NCBI GenBank assembly: GCA_049303905.1 | Contig: JBAQNP010000039.1 | Span: 54,424-118,423, forward strand | Source: UBA2206 sp049303905 | GTDB lineage: Bacteria > Patescibacteriota > Minisyncoccia > Moranbacterales > UBA2206 | Reading direction: 5' to 3' | DNA length: 64,000 bases | Shown here: positions 58,397 through 64,000 of the stretch, piece after piece | Layout: every line of letters starts with the position of its first letter | Numbering within the stretch: position 1 is the stretch's first letter | Translations under genes and position numbers: made by a program | Notes under the pieces: model-generated | What the model was told of the DNA's origin: nothing | Database searches by the model: none | What the model saw: only the letters and a program-made list of their open reading frames with translations

Positions 58397-58483
58397 ATCT
58401 TTACGAATTACTAATTATTTACCAATATACAAATATACAAATTTTATTAGTATATTCGTATTTGATTCGTAATTAGTAAAGAT
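58397..58483. repeat. inverted-repeat element between rmuC and the next gene
   Basis: ATCTTTACGAATTAC at the left end and its near-mirror GTAATTAGTAAAGAT at the right end form imperfect arms of about 34 bp. ATACAAATATACAAAT lies near the centre. It fills the whole gap exactly between a start codon and a stop codon. Confidence 0.75.
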
Positions 58484-59085
58484 TACAACTTTCTTTGTGC
58501 GATAAATCTTTTTAATCCAGAAATTTTATTAATCACTTCTTCATGTGGACCTTCAAGGAATTCTAAAACAAATTTATCCAGCATATTCAAACGATATTTG
58601 AATTCATCCATCGTCATCAAAACAAAATTAATTTCCTTGCCAATTTCCGCCTCCAAACTACTCATAAGATTTTTGAGTCTAGCCTTGCTTACTGCGTCTC
58701 CCACAATTATCATATCTGCCTTACTTTTATTGTAATTGATAAACACGCCACTTATCACTGCCAGTTTTATGTTCCCGATCTTAGCTGTCTTAGAAAGACT
58801 CTGACATTGCGGATACACATTCGATTTAGCGATAAGATTTTTCAGTTCTGGATAAAAATTGAAATCTTGATTAAGCTGATAGAAAATTTTTCCCGCTTTG
58901 GTTCGTTTTAGGATAAATTTTATATTCGCCAAACTATTTAATTCACTCTTGCTTTTTCCAGCATTCAACATATTTCTCGAAATAATTTCAGAGAAACTAA
59001 AAGCGGGTTCCGGATTTTGCAGAAAAAAACGCAAAAGTCGCGCTCGCTCTTTGGAACCAAAAAGAATTTCTAATATTTCTGACAT
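58483..59085 (-). CDS. winged-helix regulator with nucleotidyltransferase-like C-terminus
   Basis: Residues 1-85 form a winged helix (LFGSKERARLLRFFLQNPE, FILKRTKAGKIFYQLNQDF), a pattern common in archaeal/CPR transcription regulators. Residues 105-175 resemble a minimal nucleotidyltransferase fold (LAVISGVFINYNKSKADMI, IVGDAVSKARLKNLMSSLEA) with acidic residues D123 and D128 in the expected region, but the GS-x10-DxD signature is degenerate. The family is often annotated as toxin-antitoxin-like transcriptional regulator. No obvious partner is adjacent. Target genes are unknown. Confidence 0.78.
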   Translation of the reverse strand: MSEILEILFGSKERARLLRFFLQNPEPAFSFSEIISRNMLNAGKSKSELNSLANIKFILKRTKAGKIFYQLNQDFNFYPELKNLIAKSNVYPQCQSLSKTAKIGNIKLAVISGVFINYNKSKADMIIVGDAVSKARLKNLMSSLEAEIGKEINFVLMTMDEFKYRLNMLDKFVLEFLEGPHEEVINKISGLKRFIAQRKL

Positions 59086-59174
59086 AGGTTTTATTTAGAT
59101 AGTTAAATAGCTTACTAATATCAGTATAGTATCAGTAAATTAAAAAGTAAAGTTTAGCTAAATAGTAGCTATTT

Positions 59175-59372
59175 TTAACTTTTGTCCGTGTTAATCCCGA
59201 GCAAGGTATATAGACAGCAAAATCCACTCAACGCCGTGAAAATAGCGATTACCCCAATGACATATCCTATAACAGCCACTGTGCCTGAAAATTTTGAGTA
59301 AGACAGATAGAGAATTATAACTCCAATAATCCCCCTAATTACTCGATCGATTGTGCCTTCATTTTTTTGCAT
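59175..59372 (-). CDS. DUF2892 small membrane protein
   Basis: A 65-residue protein has two helices (about 12-28, 32-55). The N-terminal NEGTIDRVIRGIIGVIILYL and GFCCLYTLLGINT match DUF2892 (YgaP membrane domain). The tandem Cys pair is typical. Function is unknown; relatives occur alone or fused to rhodanese domains. Confidence 0.88.
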   Translation of the reverse strand: MQKNEGTIDRVIRGIIGVIILYLSYSKFSGTVAVIGYVIGVIAIFTALSGFCCLYTLLGINTDKS

Positions 59373-59414
59373 AGTTTTTTTTAATTAAGTTTTTATTATA
59401 CTTTTATTATAGCA

Positions 59415-59447
59415 CAAAAAAAACCGACCATATTTAACATGGTCGGT
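59415..59447 (-). terminator. terminator of the cupin gene
   Basis: ACCGACCAT (59423-59431) and ATGGTCGGT (59439-59447) form a 9-bp stem. On the minus strand eight T residues follow. It lies 20 bp after the cupin stop codon. Confidence 0.88.
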
Positions 59448-59466
59448 CAATTTATTTAAACACAAA

Positions 59467-59865
59467 CTATTCCGTTGTTTTTCCATCAAACTCCGCTTCA
59501 TTACTTTCTGCTTCGGCCTTGGTATGACGCACGATGCCATCCTGGTGATGAGCCGGAGAATAAATTGTGTAGAGTTTTAGCTCCTCTGTTTCGGAAATGT
59601 TAATCACATTATGCTCAGCTCCTGCTGGCACCACGATCGCTACGCCGTCCCCCACTGTATATTCATTCCCATCGATAAGAACTTTTCCTTCACCTTTTTC
59701 AAAACGAAAAAATTGATCGTTTTCTGCATGAACTTCCATGCCAATTTCTTCTTTTGGAAGAAGGCTCATTAGAACCAACTGACTGTTTTTGCCAGTATAA
59801 AGAACTTTTCGAAAGTTCTCGTTTTCGAGAGTGTCTTTCTCGATGTTTCCCATGAATCCTTTCAT
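59467..59865 (-). CDS. cupin-domain protein
   Basis: The 132 residues have both cupin motifs: GMEVHAENDQFFRFEKGEGKV (with H and E at the metal positions) and VVPAGAEHNVIN. The C-terminal tail reads HHQDGIVRHTKAEAE. Small single cupins of this type are frequent in bacteria; they may bind a metal and a small sugar or carboxylate, but none is assigned. It forms its own unit with a terminator. Confidence 0.88.
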   Translation of the reverse strand: MKGFMGNIEKDTLENENFRKVLYTGKNSQLVLMSLLPKEEIGMEVHAENDQFFRFEKGEGKVLIDGNEYTVGDGVAIVVPAGAEHNVINISETEELKLYTIYSPAHHQDGIVRHTKAEAESNEAEFDGKTTE

Positions 59866-59962
59866 AAAAAAATAATTTAATAATTACAAAAATACTACTA
59901 TCTAAAAAAAATTTTATTTCAAAATATAGACTGATTCAAAAAAAAGGATTATACTGAAAGTT

Positions 59963-60445
59963 ATGGAAATTAACCCCGAAAAAAATCAATCCAAAAAAGA
60001 AACTTTGTTGGAAAAATTAGCCATAAAAATAACTGATCAGGTTGGATCGCCTTTTTCTATTATCCTTCATTCGATTTTTTTTGTCGGAATTTTTTCTTTG
60101 CAGTGGTTTGGTCTTAATTTTGACAAAATTATGCTTATCCTTACCACTCTCGTTTCACTAGAAGCTATTTATCTTTCAATATTTATCCAGATGACCGTCA
60201 ACCGTCACGCCCATGAGCTCTCTGAAATTAGCGAAGATGTGGAGGATATCAGCGAAGATGTAGAAGAAATTTCCAAGGATATTGATGATATTCAAGAGGA
60301 CGTGGAGGATCTAGGAGAAGAAATAGAAAAAGATGATGCAGAAACAGAATTAGAGCATCAAAACAACCAAAATAAGATTCTTCATATTGAAAGCATTCTC
60401 AAAGAACTTCTTATTGAAATCCGCGAACTTAAAGATAAAAAATAG
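59963..60445 (+). CDS. DUF1003-like membrane protein with C-terminal coiled coil
   Basis: Two hydrophobic helices (about 34-52, 57-78) carry the DUF1003/low-affinity-iron-permease-like pattern: GSPFSIILHSIFFVGIFSLQW, LTTLVSLEAIYLSIFIQM and VNRHAHEL. A heptad region follows (87-125) with regular ISEDVEDIS and EEISKDIDDIQEDVEDL steps, a strongly acidic coiled coil. TATACT at 59950-59955 lies seven bases before the ATG, so it may be leaderless. The function is unknown. Confidence 0.72.
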   Translation: MEINPEKNQSKKETLLEKLAIKITDQVGSPFSIILHSIFFVGIFSLQWFGLNFDKIMLILTTLVSLEAIYLSIFIQMTVNRHAHELSEISEDVEDISEDVEEISKDIDDIQEDVEDLGEEIEKDDAETELEHQNNQNKILHIESILKELLIEIRELKDKK

Positions 60446-60469
60446 CTAATTAAATTATAAACTATTTTT

Positions 60470-61609
60470 CTAAAATTCACAACTTAATTCGGATTTTTTT
60501 GAACACTTAATATGTTTAAGTAATAATTCAAAATAGAAAAAGATAGCAAGAAGCATTGTGATAACTAGCATTGCATAAAGAATTGGACTAGCCAGAACTA
60601 CGCTATAGACAAAGCCACCCAAAACAACGAAGGCCACTAGGGGGCAAATTAATCCCCATTGAGTGATATAAAATTCTTTGAAGTGATTTTTCTTGAAATA
60701 ATCAAAGAGTAAGAAAATTCCAAAAGCGAAATACCAAATTTCAAAAGCAAATGATAGTCCAATAATCAGATAGAAATAAGCGCCTAAATGAAAACCGTGC
60801 TGGCGCTCAAGAAAATGTCCTAGACGAAAAAAACTAATAGCAAAAAGAGTAATATTTGGAATGACAATCAAAAAACTAGGCAAAAAATTTTTCTCAGGTA
60901 GTCCGGAAGAAGCAAAATGACTTTTAAAAATAGCGATCAGCTTGACTAGGAGTAAAAATACTCCCATGGAGATAGAAATCATTGACATAAAAGCGGCCGA
61001 GTTGGCAATATTTTCATTTTGTGCCATAGCGGCGATGCCGGTGCCAACAGTAGAAAGCATTCCAAGGGCGAAAGGATGCAAGAGCCAGCCAAAATTGATC
61101 TTATCCACATCAAAACTTTTCTTAAAAGAAATTCCCAGCAGATATATTTCCATAAGCATCACAGCGACAAAAAGAAATGACCAAAAAAGCATTGCTGGCA
61201 AAAAAAGACTTTGAAAATTATCCGACATAGCCGGAAAAAAATAACGAATGGGACCAATAAAAAGATTCATGGTCATTAAAATTGAAATGAACGGCACCAT
61301 AATCGCGCTGTTTTTCAGAGGACTGCCAATCAATTCTTTGAAGTCTTCAGTTTTTAGCCATTTAATCAATTTATAGACAAACCAGAAAGTTAAAACAAAA
61401 TGAATAAGAGAAAAAGCAATCATTACTAATTCTAGAAAATGATAATAGAGAGCTGTAATCCCAGAAAAATTATTATTCCAAAGCTGACTTCTCGTTATAA
61501 GTCCGGCGCCATGTTTGATTGTGTATTGCATCAATACAAAAGGCATTACGGCGATCCCACCCGCTCCAAGGGAGGCTAAAAATGCTAGCGGAGTAAATTT
61601 TTTTGTCAT
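60470..61609 (-). CDS. ten-helix membrane protein, TDT/SLAC1-like, next to an ArsR regulator
   Basis: The 379 residues contain about ten hydrophobic helices. Features include FLASLGAGGIAVMPFVLMQY at the start, a long loop with LIKWLKTEDFKELIGSPLKN, and HPFALGMLSTVGTGIAAMAQN, resembling exporters of the tellurite-resistance/dicarboxylate (TDT, SLAC1) type and the TsoY-like group. An ArsR gene lies 17 bp upstream with a clear operator, so the protein is probably made in response to a metal or redox signal. The substrate is unknown. Confidence 0.7.
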   Translation of the reverse strand: MTKKFTPLAFLASLGAGGIAVMPFVLMQYTIKHGAGLITRSQLWNNNFSGITALYYHFLELVMIAFSLIHFVLTFWFVYKLIKWLKTEDFKELIGSPLKNSAIMVPFISILMTMNLFIGPIRYFFPAMSDNFQSLFLPAMLFWSFLFVAVMLMEIYLLGISFKKSFDVDKINFGWLLHPFALGMLSTVGTGIAAMAQNENIANSAAFMSMISISMGVFLLLVKLIAIFKSHFASSGLPEKNFLPSFLIVIPNITLFAISFFRLGHFLERQHGFHLGAYFYLIIGLSFAFEIWYFAFGIFLLFDYFKKNHFKEFYITQWGLICPLVAFVVLGGFVYSVVLASPILYAMLVITMLLAIFFYFELLLKHIKCSKKSELSCEF

Positions 61610-61626
61610 AATTTTTTGTTAGTTGA

Positions 61627-61890
61627 TTATTTCTTATTATTTATAAGACTTAAAATTTCTTTAGCGATTGCTCCGGCCTTTTTGTTTTTAATTTTGTAAA
61701 ATCTTTCTCGACCAATAAGCTGACAATTAATAATTCCAATTTCTTTTAGTTTTTTTAAATGTTGGGAAACAGCGGATTGGGACAGGCGACAATTTCCAGT
61801 CAAATCGCTGACATTTTTTTCTTTTTCAAAAAGACAAGCTAGAATTTTTACTCGGGTAATATTCCCAAAAGCTTTGATGAATTCTTTCAT
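61627..61890 (-). CDS. ArsR-family transcription regulator
   Basis: An 87-residue winged helix has the ArsR form: FGNITRVKILACLFEKEKNV, SDLTGNCRLSQSAVSQHLKKL (recognition helix) and ERFYKIKNKKAGAIAKEIL. A few cysteines (C19, C34, C56) might sense metal, oxidant or sulfur. The operator at 61917-61944 overlaps its promoter, so autoregulation is expected. It is followed by the membrane-protein gene at 60470, its likely target. Confidence 0.9.
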   Translation of the reverse strand: MKEFIKAFGNITRVKILACLFEKEKNVSDLTGNCRLSQSAVSQHLKKLKEIGIINCQLIGRERFYKIKNKKAGAIAKEILSLINNKK

Positions 61891-61916
61891 TTTTTATAAT
61901 ACATAAATGATTATAA

Positions 61917-61949
61917 AAACATATTAGCAAATGCTAATATGTTTGTCAA
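61917..61949 (-). promoter_or_regulatory. ArsR operator within its own promoter
   Basis: AAACATATTAGCA-AA-TGCTAATATGTTT (61917-61944) is a perfect 13-2-13 inverted repeat, the size expected for an ArsR/SmtB-type operator. On the minus strand TTGACA (61944-61949) and TAATAT (61921-61926) are 17 bp apart, so the palindrome lies between and over the promoter boxes. Binding would block RNA polymerase. Confidence 0.9.
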
Positions 61950-61978
61950 GTTAAAAAATAATATTTAAGCTAGTTTAG

Positions 61979-62254
61979 CTATTTAATGATTTGTATTGCT
62001 TTACCATTAACGAGTGCATCGGCGATTTTTTTACAAGCTGAAAATAAAATCCTTTGGTAGGTGCTTTGGGAAGTATGCATTTTATCAGCTCCGTCTTTTT
62101 GTTCCAATTCACTGACGTAACGTAAACGATATGCCTCTAGCTCTTCCATAGTAAGTTCTATGATCTCAAGTTCTTTTAATGGTACTCCTTGAGGTTTGAA
62201 ATAGGTTATATTAGGGTTGAATCTTATTTTTCGGCATAATCTTGGCCTTGGCAT
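61979..62254 (-). CDS. DUF134 protein
   Basis: A 91-residue protein starts MPRPRLCRKI and has YFKPQGVPLKELE, ELTMEELEAYRLRYVSELEQ and a HTH-like ADKMHTSQSTYQRILFSACK segment that resembles sigma-factor region 4. This is DUF134, often found next to DUF5320 proteins and Fe-S or Mrp genes. A role as a DNA-binding regulator is likely. The gene is downstream of DUF5320 on the same strand. Confidence 0.92.
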   Translation of the reverse strand: MPRPRLCRKIRFNPNITYFKPQGVPLKELEIIELTMEELEAYRLRYVSELEQKDGADKMHTSQSTYQRILFSACKKIADALVNGKAIQIIK

Positions 62255-62294
62255 AAATTTGATTGTTTATAGATTTTATGATAAATTTTCACTG

Positions 62295-62347
62295 AAAGAA
62301 GGCTATTCGGCCCCTTCCTAGAAGGGGCCGGCTCACAAGCCTTCTTT
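62295..62347 (-). terminator. nested hairpin terminator after the DUF5320 gene
   Basis: An outer stem AAAGAAGGCT (62295-62304) with AGCCTTCTTT (62338-62347) encloses GGCCCCTT (62309-62316) with AAGGGGCC (62322-62329). The outer arm touches the stop codon of the DUF5320 gene. It may attenuate rather than end transcription into the DUF134 gene. Confidence 0.75.
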
Positions 62348-62586
62348 TAATTTTGCTGGTTTTCTAGCGCTGCTTTTTCTTCTTTGATCGTAGCTAATTC
62401 CTCTTCAAGCATCCTTTCCTCTTCTTCTAATGCAGAGAGCTCGTTTTTAGGAGAAATAAATCTCCTGCGACCAAAGCCACAACCACGAAAACCTGCGCCC
62501 ATTTTCATTCCTCCTGCGCAATAACCCATTCCTCGTCCTGTGCCAGCGCCTTGACCCATAGGGCCTGTTCCATCTAATTTCGGCAT
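62347..62586 (-). CDS. DUF5320 protein
   Basis: A 79-residue protein starts with DGTGPMGQGAGTGRGMGYC and a GGMKMGAGFRGCGFGRRR region, the Gly/Met/Cys-rich head typical of DUF5320, followed by a coiled coil (48-79, LEEEERMLEEELATIKEEK). A strong Shine-Dalgarno (AAAGGAGGTGA) and a consensus promoter (62616-62644) suggest high expression. Relatives occur with DUF134 and metal- or Mo/Fe-linked genes. Function is unknown. Confidence 0.92.
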   Translation of the reverse strand: MPKLDGTGPMGQGAGTGRGMGYCAGGMKMGAGFRGCGFGRRRFISPKNELSALEEEERMLEEELATIKEEKAALENQQN

Positions 62587-62615
62587 ATAGTTTTTTTCAC
62601 CTCCTTTCTATTATG

Positions 62616-62644
62616 AATATATACCCATAATATAATACTGTCAA
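62616..62644 (-). promoter_or_regulatory. promoter of the DUF5320 gene
   Basis: TTGACA (62639-62644), 17 bp, TATATT (62616-62621) on the minus strand, with the transcript beginning about 23 bp before the ATG and a Shine-Dalgarno of the form AGAAAGGAGGTGA. Confidence 0.8.
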
Positions 62645-62681
62645 AAGAAGAGAATATTTCAAATAATTTTTTTGAAAATAA

Positions 62682-63077
62682 TTATCTATTTAAATACGTA
62701 ATTGTTAATTGCAAAACCGTTGCAAATGACACCCAGAGAAGATATGGGATTTGAATGTAAGCAACCCAACGCGAGTGCGGATAAATTGAGATCATTGCCC
62801 AGATAAGTGTAGCCAAAACTAGCAAAATGTCAATTGCTGCCAAAAGATTATTTTTTAGTCCGAATTGAATCGGAGTAAAAGAGAAATTAAAAACAAGATT
62901 AAGAATAAATGGTAGTGCCACTAAAAATGGAATTTGTTTTTTGAAATACATCCAGAAAACTTTGCCAAAAGAAATGGCAATTAACACATAGAGAAATGTC
63001 CACACTGGTCCAAAAACTGAGGCCGGCGGAGACCATATTGGTTTTATTAATTGCGAGTACCAGTTGTAATTGTTCAT
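62682..63077 (-). CDS. TspO/MBR-family protein
   Basis: The 131 residues have five helices and the family motifs: WYSQLIKPIWSPPASVFGPVWTFLY at the start, NLVFNFSFTPIQFGLKNN in the middle and PYLLWVSFATVLQLTITYLN at the end. TspO proteins bind porphyrins, sterols or related ligands and respond to stress. The protein is about 20 residues shorter than typical TspO because it starts just before the W-x-PP region. It is a single gene. Confidence 0.93.
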   Translation of the reverse strand: MNNYNWYSQLIKPIWSPPASVFGPVWTFLYVLIAISFGKVFWMYFKKQIPFLVALPFILNLVFNFSFTPIQFGLKNNLLAAIDILLVLATLIWAMISIYPHSRWVAYIQIPYLLWVSFATVLQLTITYLNR

Positions 63078-63160
63078 ACTTTTTTACCCTATGGAGTAAT
63101 TATATGATACGCCACAGGATTAATAATTATAAAATAAATTAATTTAGTTTTAGTTAATTT

Positions 63161-63418
63161 TTAAGTCCGTATTCCATAGAGTGAAATAATTTTCAATTTT
63201 TCCACCCTTTTTAATTTCTTTATTCTTGCTTCCTCCTTGGAAGCTAATGATCTACTTTTAAATTTTTTCGAATACACTAATTTTACCGGTCGACGTGAGG
63301 CGGTATATTTTGCGCCAAGTTTTTTTTCATTATGTTCTAAAATACGGCGCTCTAAATCAGTCGTGATTCCAGTGTAGAGAGTTTTGTCAGCGCATCGAAG
63401 AATATAGAGATAATACAT
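63161..63418 (-). CDS. GIY-YIG nuclease-domain protein (UPF0213 type)
   Basis: An 85-residue GIY-YIG domain has YYLYILRCADKTLYTGITTD, the catalytic Arg in LERRILEHN, and LASKEEARIKKLKRVEKL at the end with the conserved Glu. Stand-alone members of this kind (YhbQ-like) are thought to act on DNA but their role is unclear. It is not associated with any mobile element in view. Confidence 0.92.
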   Translation of the reverse strand: MYYLYILRCADKTLYTGITTDLERRILEHNEKKLGAKYTASRRPVKLVYSKKFKSRSLASKEEARIKKLKRVEKLKIISLYGIRT

Positions 63419-63587
63419 TTATTTTGAAATATTTCCTAATTTATATTATACTTTAATTGAAAAGGCCTTCACGACGGAAGAGTGAAAAATTGGAACCCAC
63501 CTAGATTTATAGGGAAAAATATTTTTTTCCGATACATTTTTCAAGGGATCCACACGCTCATGCCAGAATTGAGGGCTTTTTCGTTTT

Positions 63588-63752
63588 CTATTTTGCCAAC
63601 ATTGCCACTGCCTGACCAATGAAGTATGGCCACAAAACAATTGCTAAAATTCCCTTCCCCAATGCCAGATTTAGAAATCCAATCGTAAAAAGCCACCCCG
63701 CAAACCATGAAAAAGCGGTAAAGCCATGTTGTTCGACTTTTATTTTTTCCAT
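63588..63752 (-). CDS. 54-residue small membrane protein
   Basis: The reading frame starts MEKIKVEQHGFTAFSWF and ends AVAMLAK before TAG. It carries two hydrophobic helices (about 12-30 and 33-50) joined by GKG, with aromatic residues at the interfaces. This type of short membrane protein is common in Patescibacteria. Longer frames on this stretch (63446-63640 minus, 63619-63888 plus) have poor coding character. No function is known. Confidence 0.7.
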   Translation of the reverse strand: MEKIKVEQHGFTAFSWFAGWLFTIGFLNLALGKGILAIVLWPYFIGQAVAMLAK

Positions 63753-63803
63753 ATATTTTAAAGTTAATAATTATTTTTTAGAAAAAAGTATTATTGAACA
63801 CTT

Positions 63804-63998
63804 CTATATCTTAATCTCTCCCAAATTCCCCATCAAAATACTTTTAGTCGGCTCAAGGATATTTTTGGCCACGGATTTTTCTTTTTGAATTTTTTCAATG
63901 AGAACATCTATGTCGCGATTAATGTTTCTGGCGATATTCTTGAGAAGTTGATTTTTTAGGCGTGCTGGCCAAGGACTAAAATTTATCGCATCATAAAG
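63804..63998 (-). CDS. C-terminal part of an unidentified protein, cut by the window edge
   Basis: The last 64 residues are seen before a TAG at 63804-63806. They include SPWPARLKNQLLKNIARNIN, DIDVLIEKIQKEK and a final ILMGNLGEIKI, with a strongly helical, basic character. No family is recognised; the N-terminal part lies beyond the window. Confidence 0.5.
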   Translation of the reverse strand, partial: LYDAINFSPWPARLKNQLLKNIARNINRDIDVLIEKIQKEKSVAKNILEPTKSILMGNLGEIKI

Positions 63999-64000
63999 CA

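Noticed and set aside
63441..63587. Possible structured RNA in the gap after the GIY-YIG gene
   Set aside because: A few short complementary runs exist, but no consistent fold, promoter or terminator could be made out by eye.
63446..63640. 64-codon minus-strand frame with Trp/His-rich sequence
   Set aside because: It overlaps the much more plausible 54-residue membrane protein in another frame and has no protein-like pattern.

Overview
The window is an AT-rich stretch of bacterial chromosome dominated by surface-polysaccharide genes. It most resembles a Patescibacteria/CPR genome of the Parcubacteria type; this is inference from gene content and style, not a database match. Supporting signs are a DUF4012 protein, four-helix-bundle (23S rRNA intervening-sequence type) proteins, many GT-C membrane glycosyltransferases with anonymous single-pass partners, short proteins, and many genes without a Shine-Dalgarno sequence. 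UGA is used as a normal stop codon, for example at the ends of the genes at 6372 and 35820, so the UGA-to-glycine code of Gracilibacteria and Absconditabacteria does not apply. I found no tRNA, rRNA, CRISPR array or transposase.

Layout. Positions 1-7307 hold the end of a GT-C glycosyltransferase, a GT4-flippase fusion, two membrane-anchored metallophosphoesterases (one with altered metal ligands), UDP-glucose dehydrogenase, a four-helix-bundle gene between inverted repeats, and a polyprenyl-phosphate GT2. Positions 7412-13067 hold GT2 and GT4 genes, a second four-helix-bundle gene, a DUF2304 protein and an AAA/DUF4143 ATPase. Positions 13091-24572 are a minus-strand run: GT2, methyltransferase, asparagine synthetase, GT4, a triple-GT2 protein, a pyruvyltransferase/FrhB-like fusion, and the ATPase of an O-antigen-type ABC exporter. 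Positions 24698-27162 carry a DUF5648-repeat/SpoIID surface protein and a Cys-rich partner, followed on the minus strand by the exporter permease and a Wzx-like flippase. Positions 29303-33622 hold a large LCAT-like esterase locus bounded by two winged-helix fragments. Then come metK, a UDP-glucuronate-epimerase-like gene, a glycosyltransferase and DUF4012. Positions 38550-44110 are a tightly coupled GT-C membrane module. Positions 44116-49460 hold a GT4, galU, rmlA, glyA and rmlD.

Positions 49577-64000 are more general: prfA, prmC, a tiny Lys/Ala-rich basic protein, DUF192, a WecA/MraY-type transferase, a processive GT2, rmuC, regulators, a cupin, an ArsR gene with a clear operator beside a multi-pass membrane protein, DUF134, DUF5320, TspO, a GIY-YIG protein and a 54-residue membrane protein.

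Together the genes make sugar nucleotides (GalU to Ugd to an epimerase for UDP-hexuronates; RmlA and RmlD for dTDP-rhamnose, with RmlB and RmlC not in the window), load a polyprenyl carrier (WecA-like), build glycans (GT2, GT4, GT-C), decorate them (pyruvyl, methyl and amide transfer) and export them by both a flippase and an ABC route.

The most unusual layer is non-coding. Short word-like and palindromic repeats fill gene junctions, flank both four-helix-bundle genes as inverted repeats, and are translated inside prmC and rmlD. A second layer is the pairing of apparently leaderless promoters with a separate small class of strong-SD leader genes.
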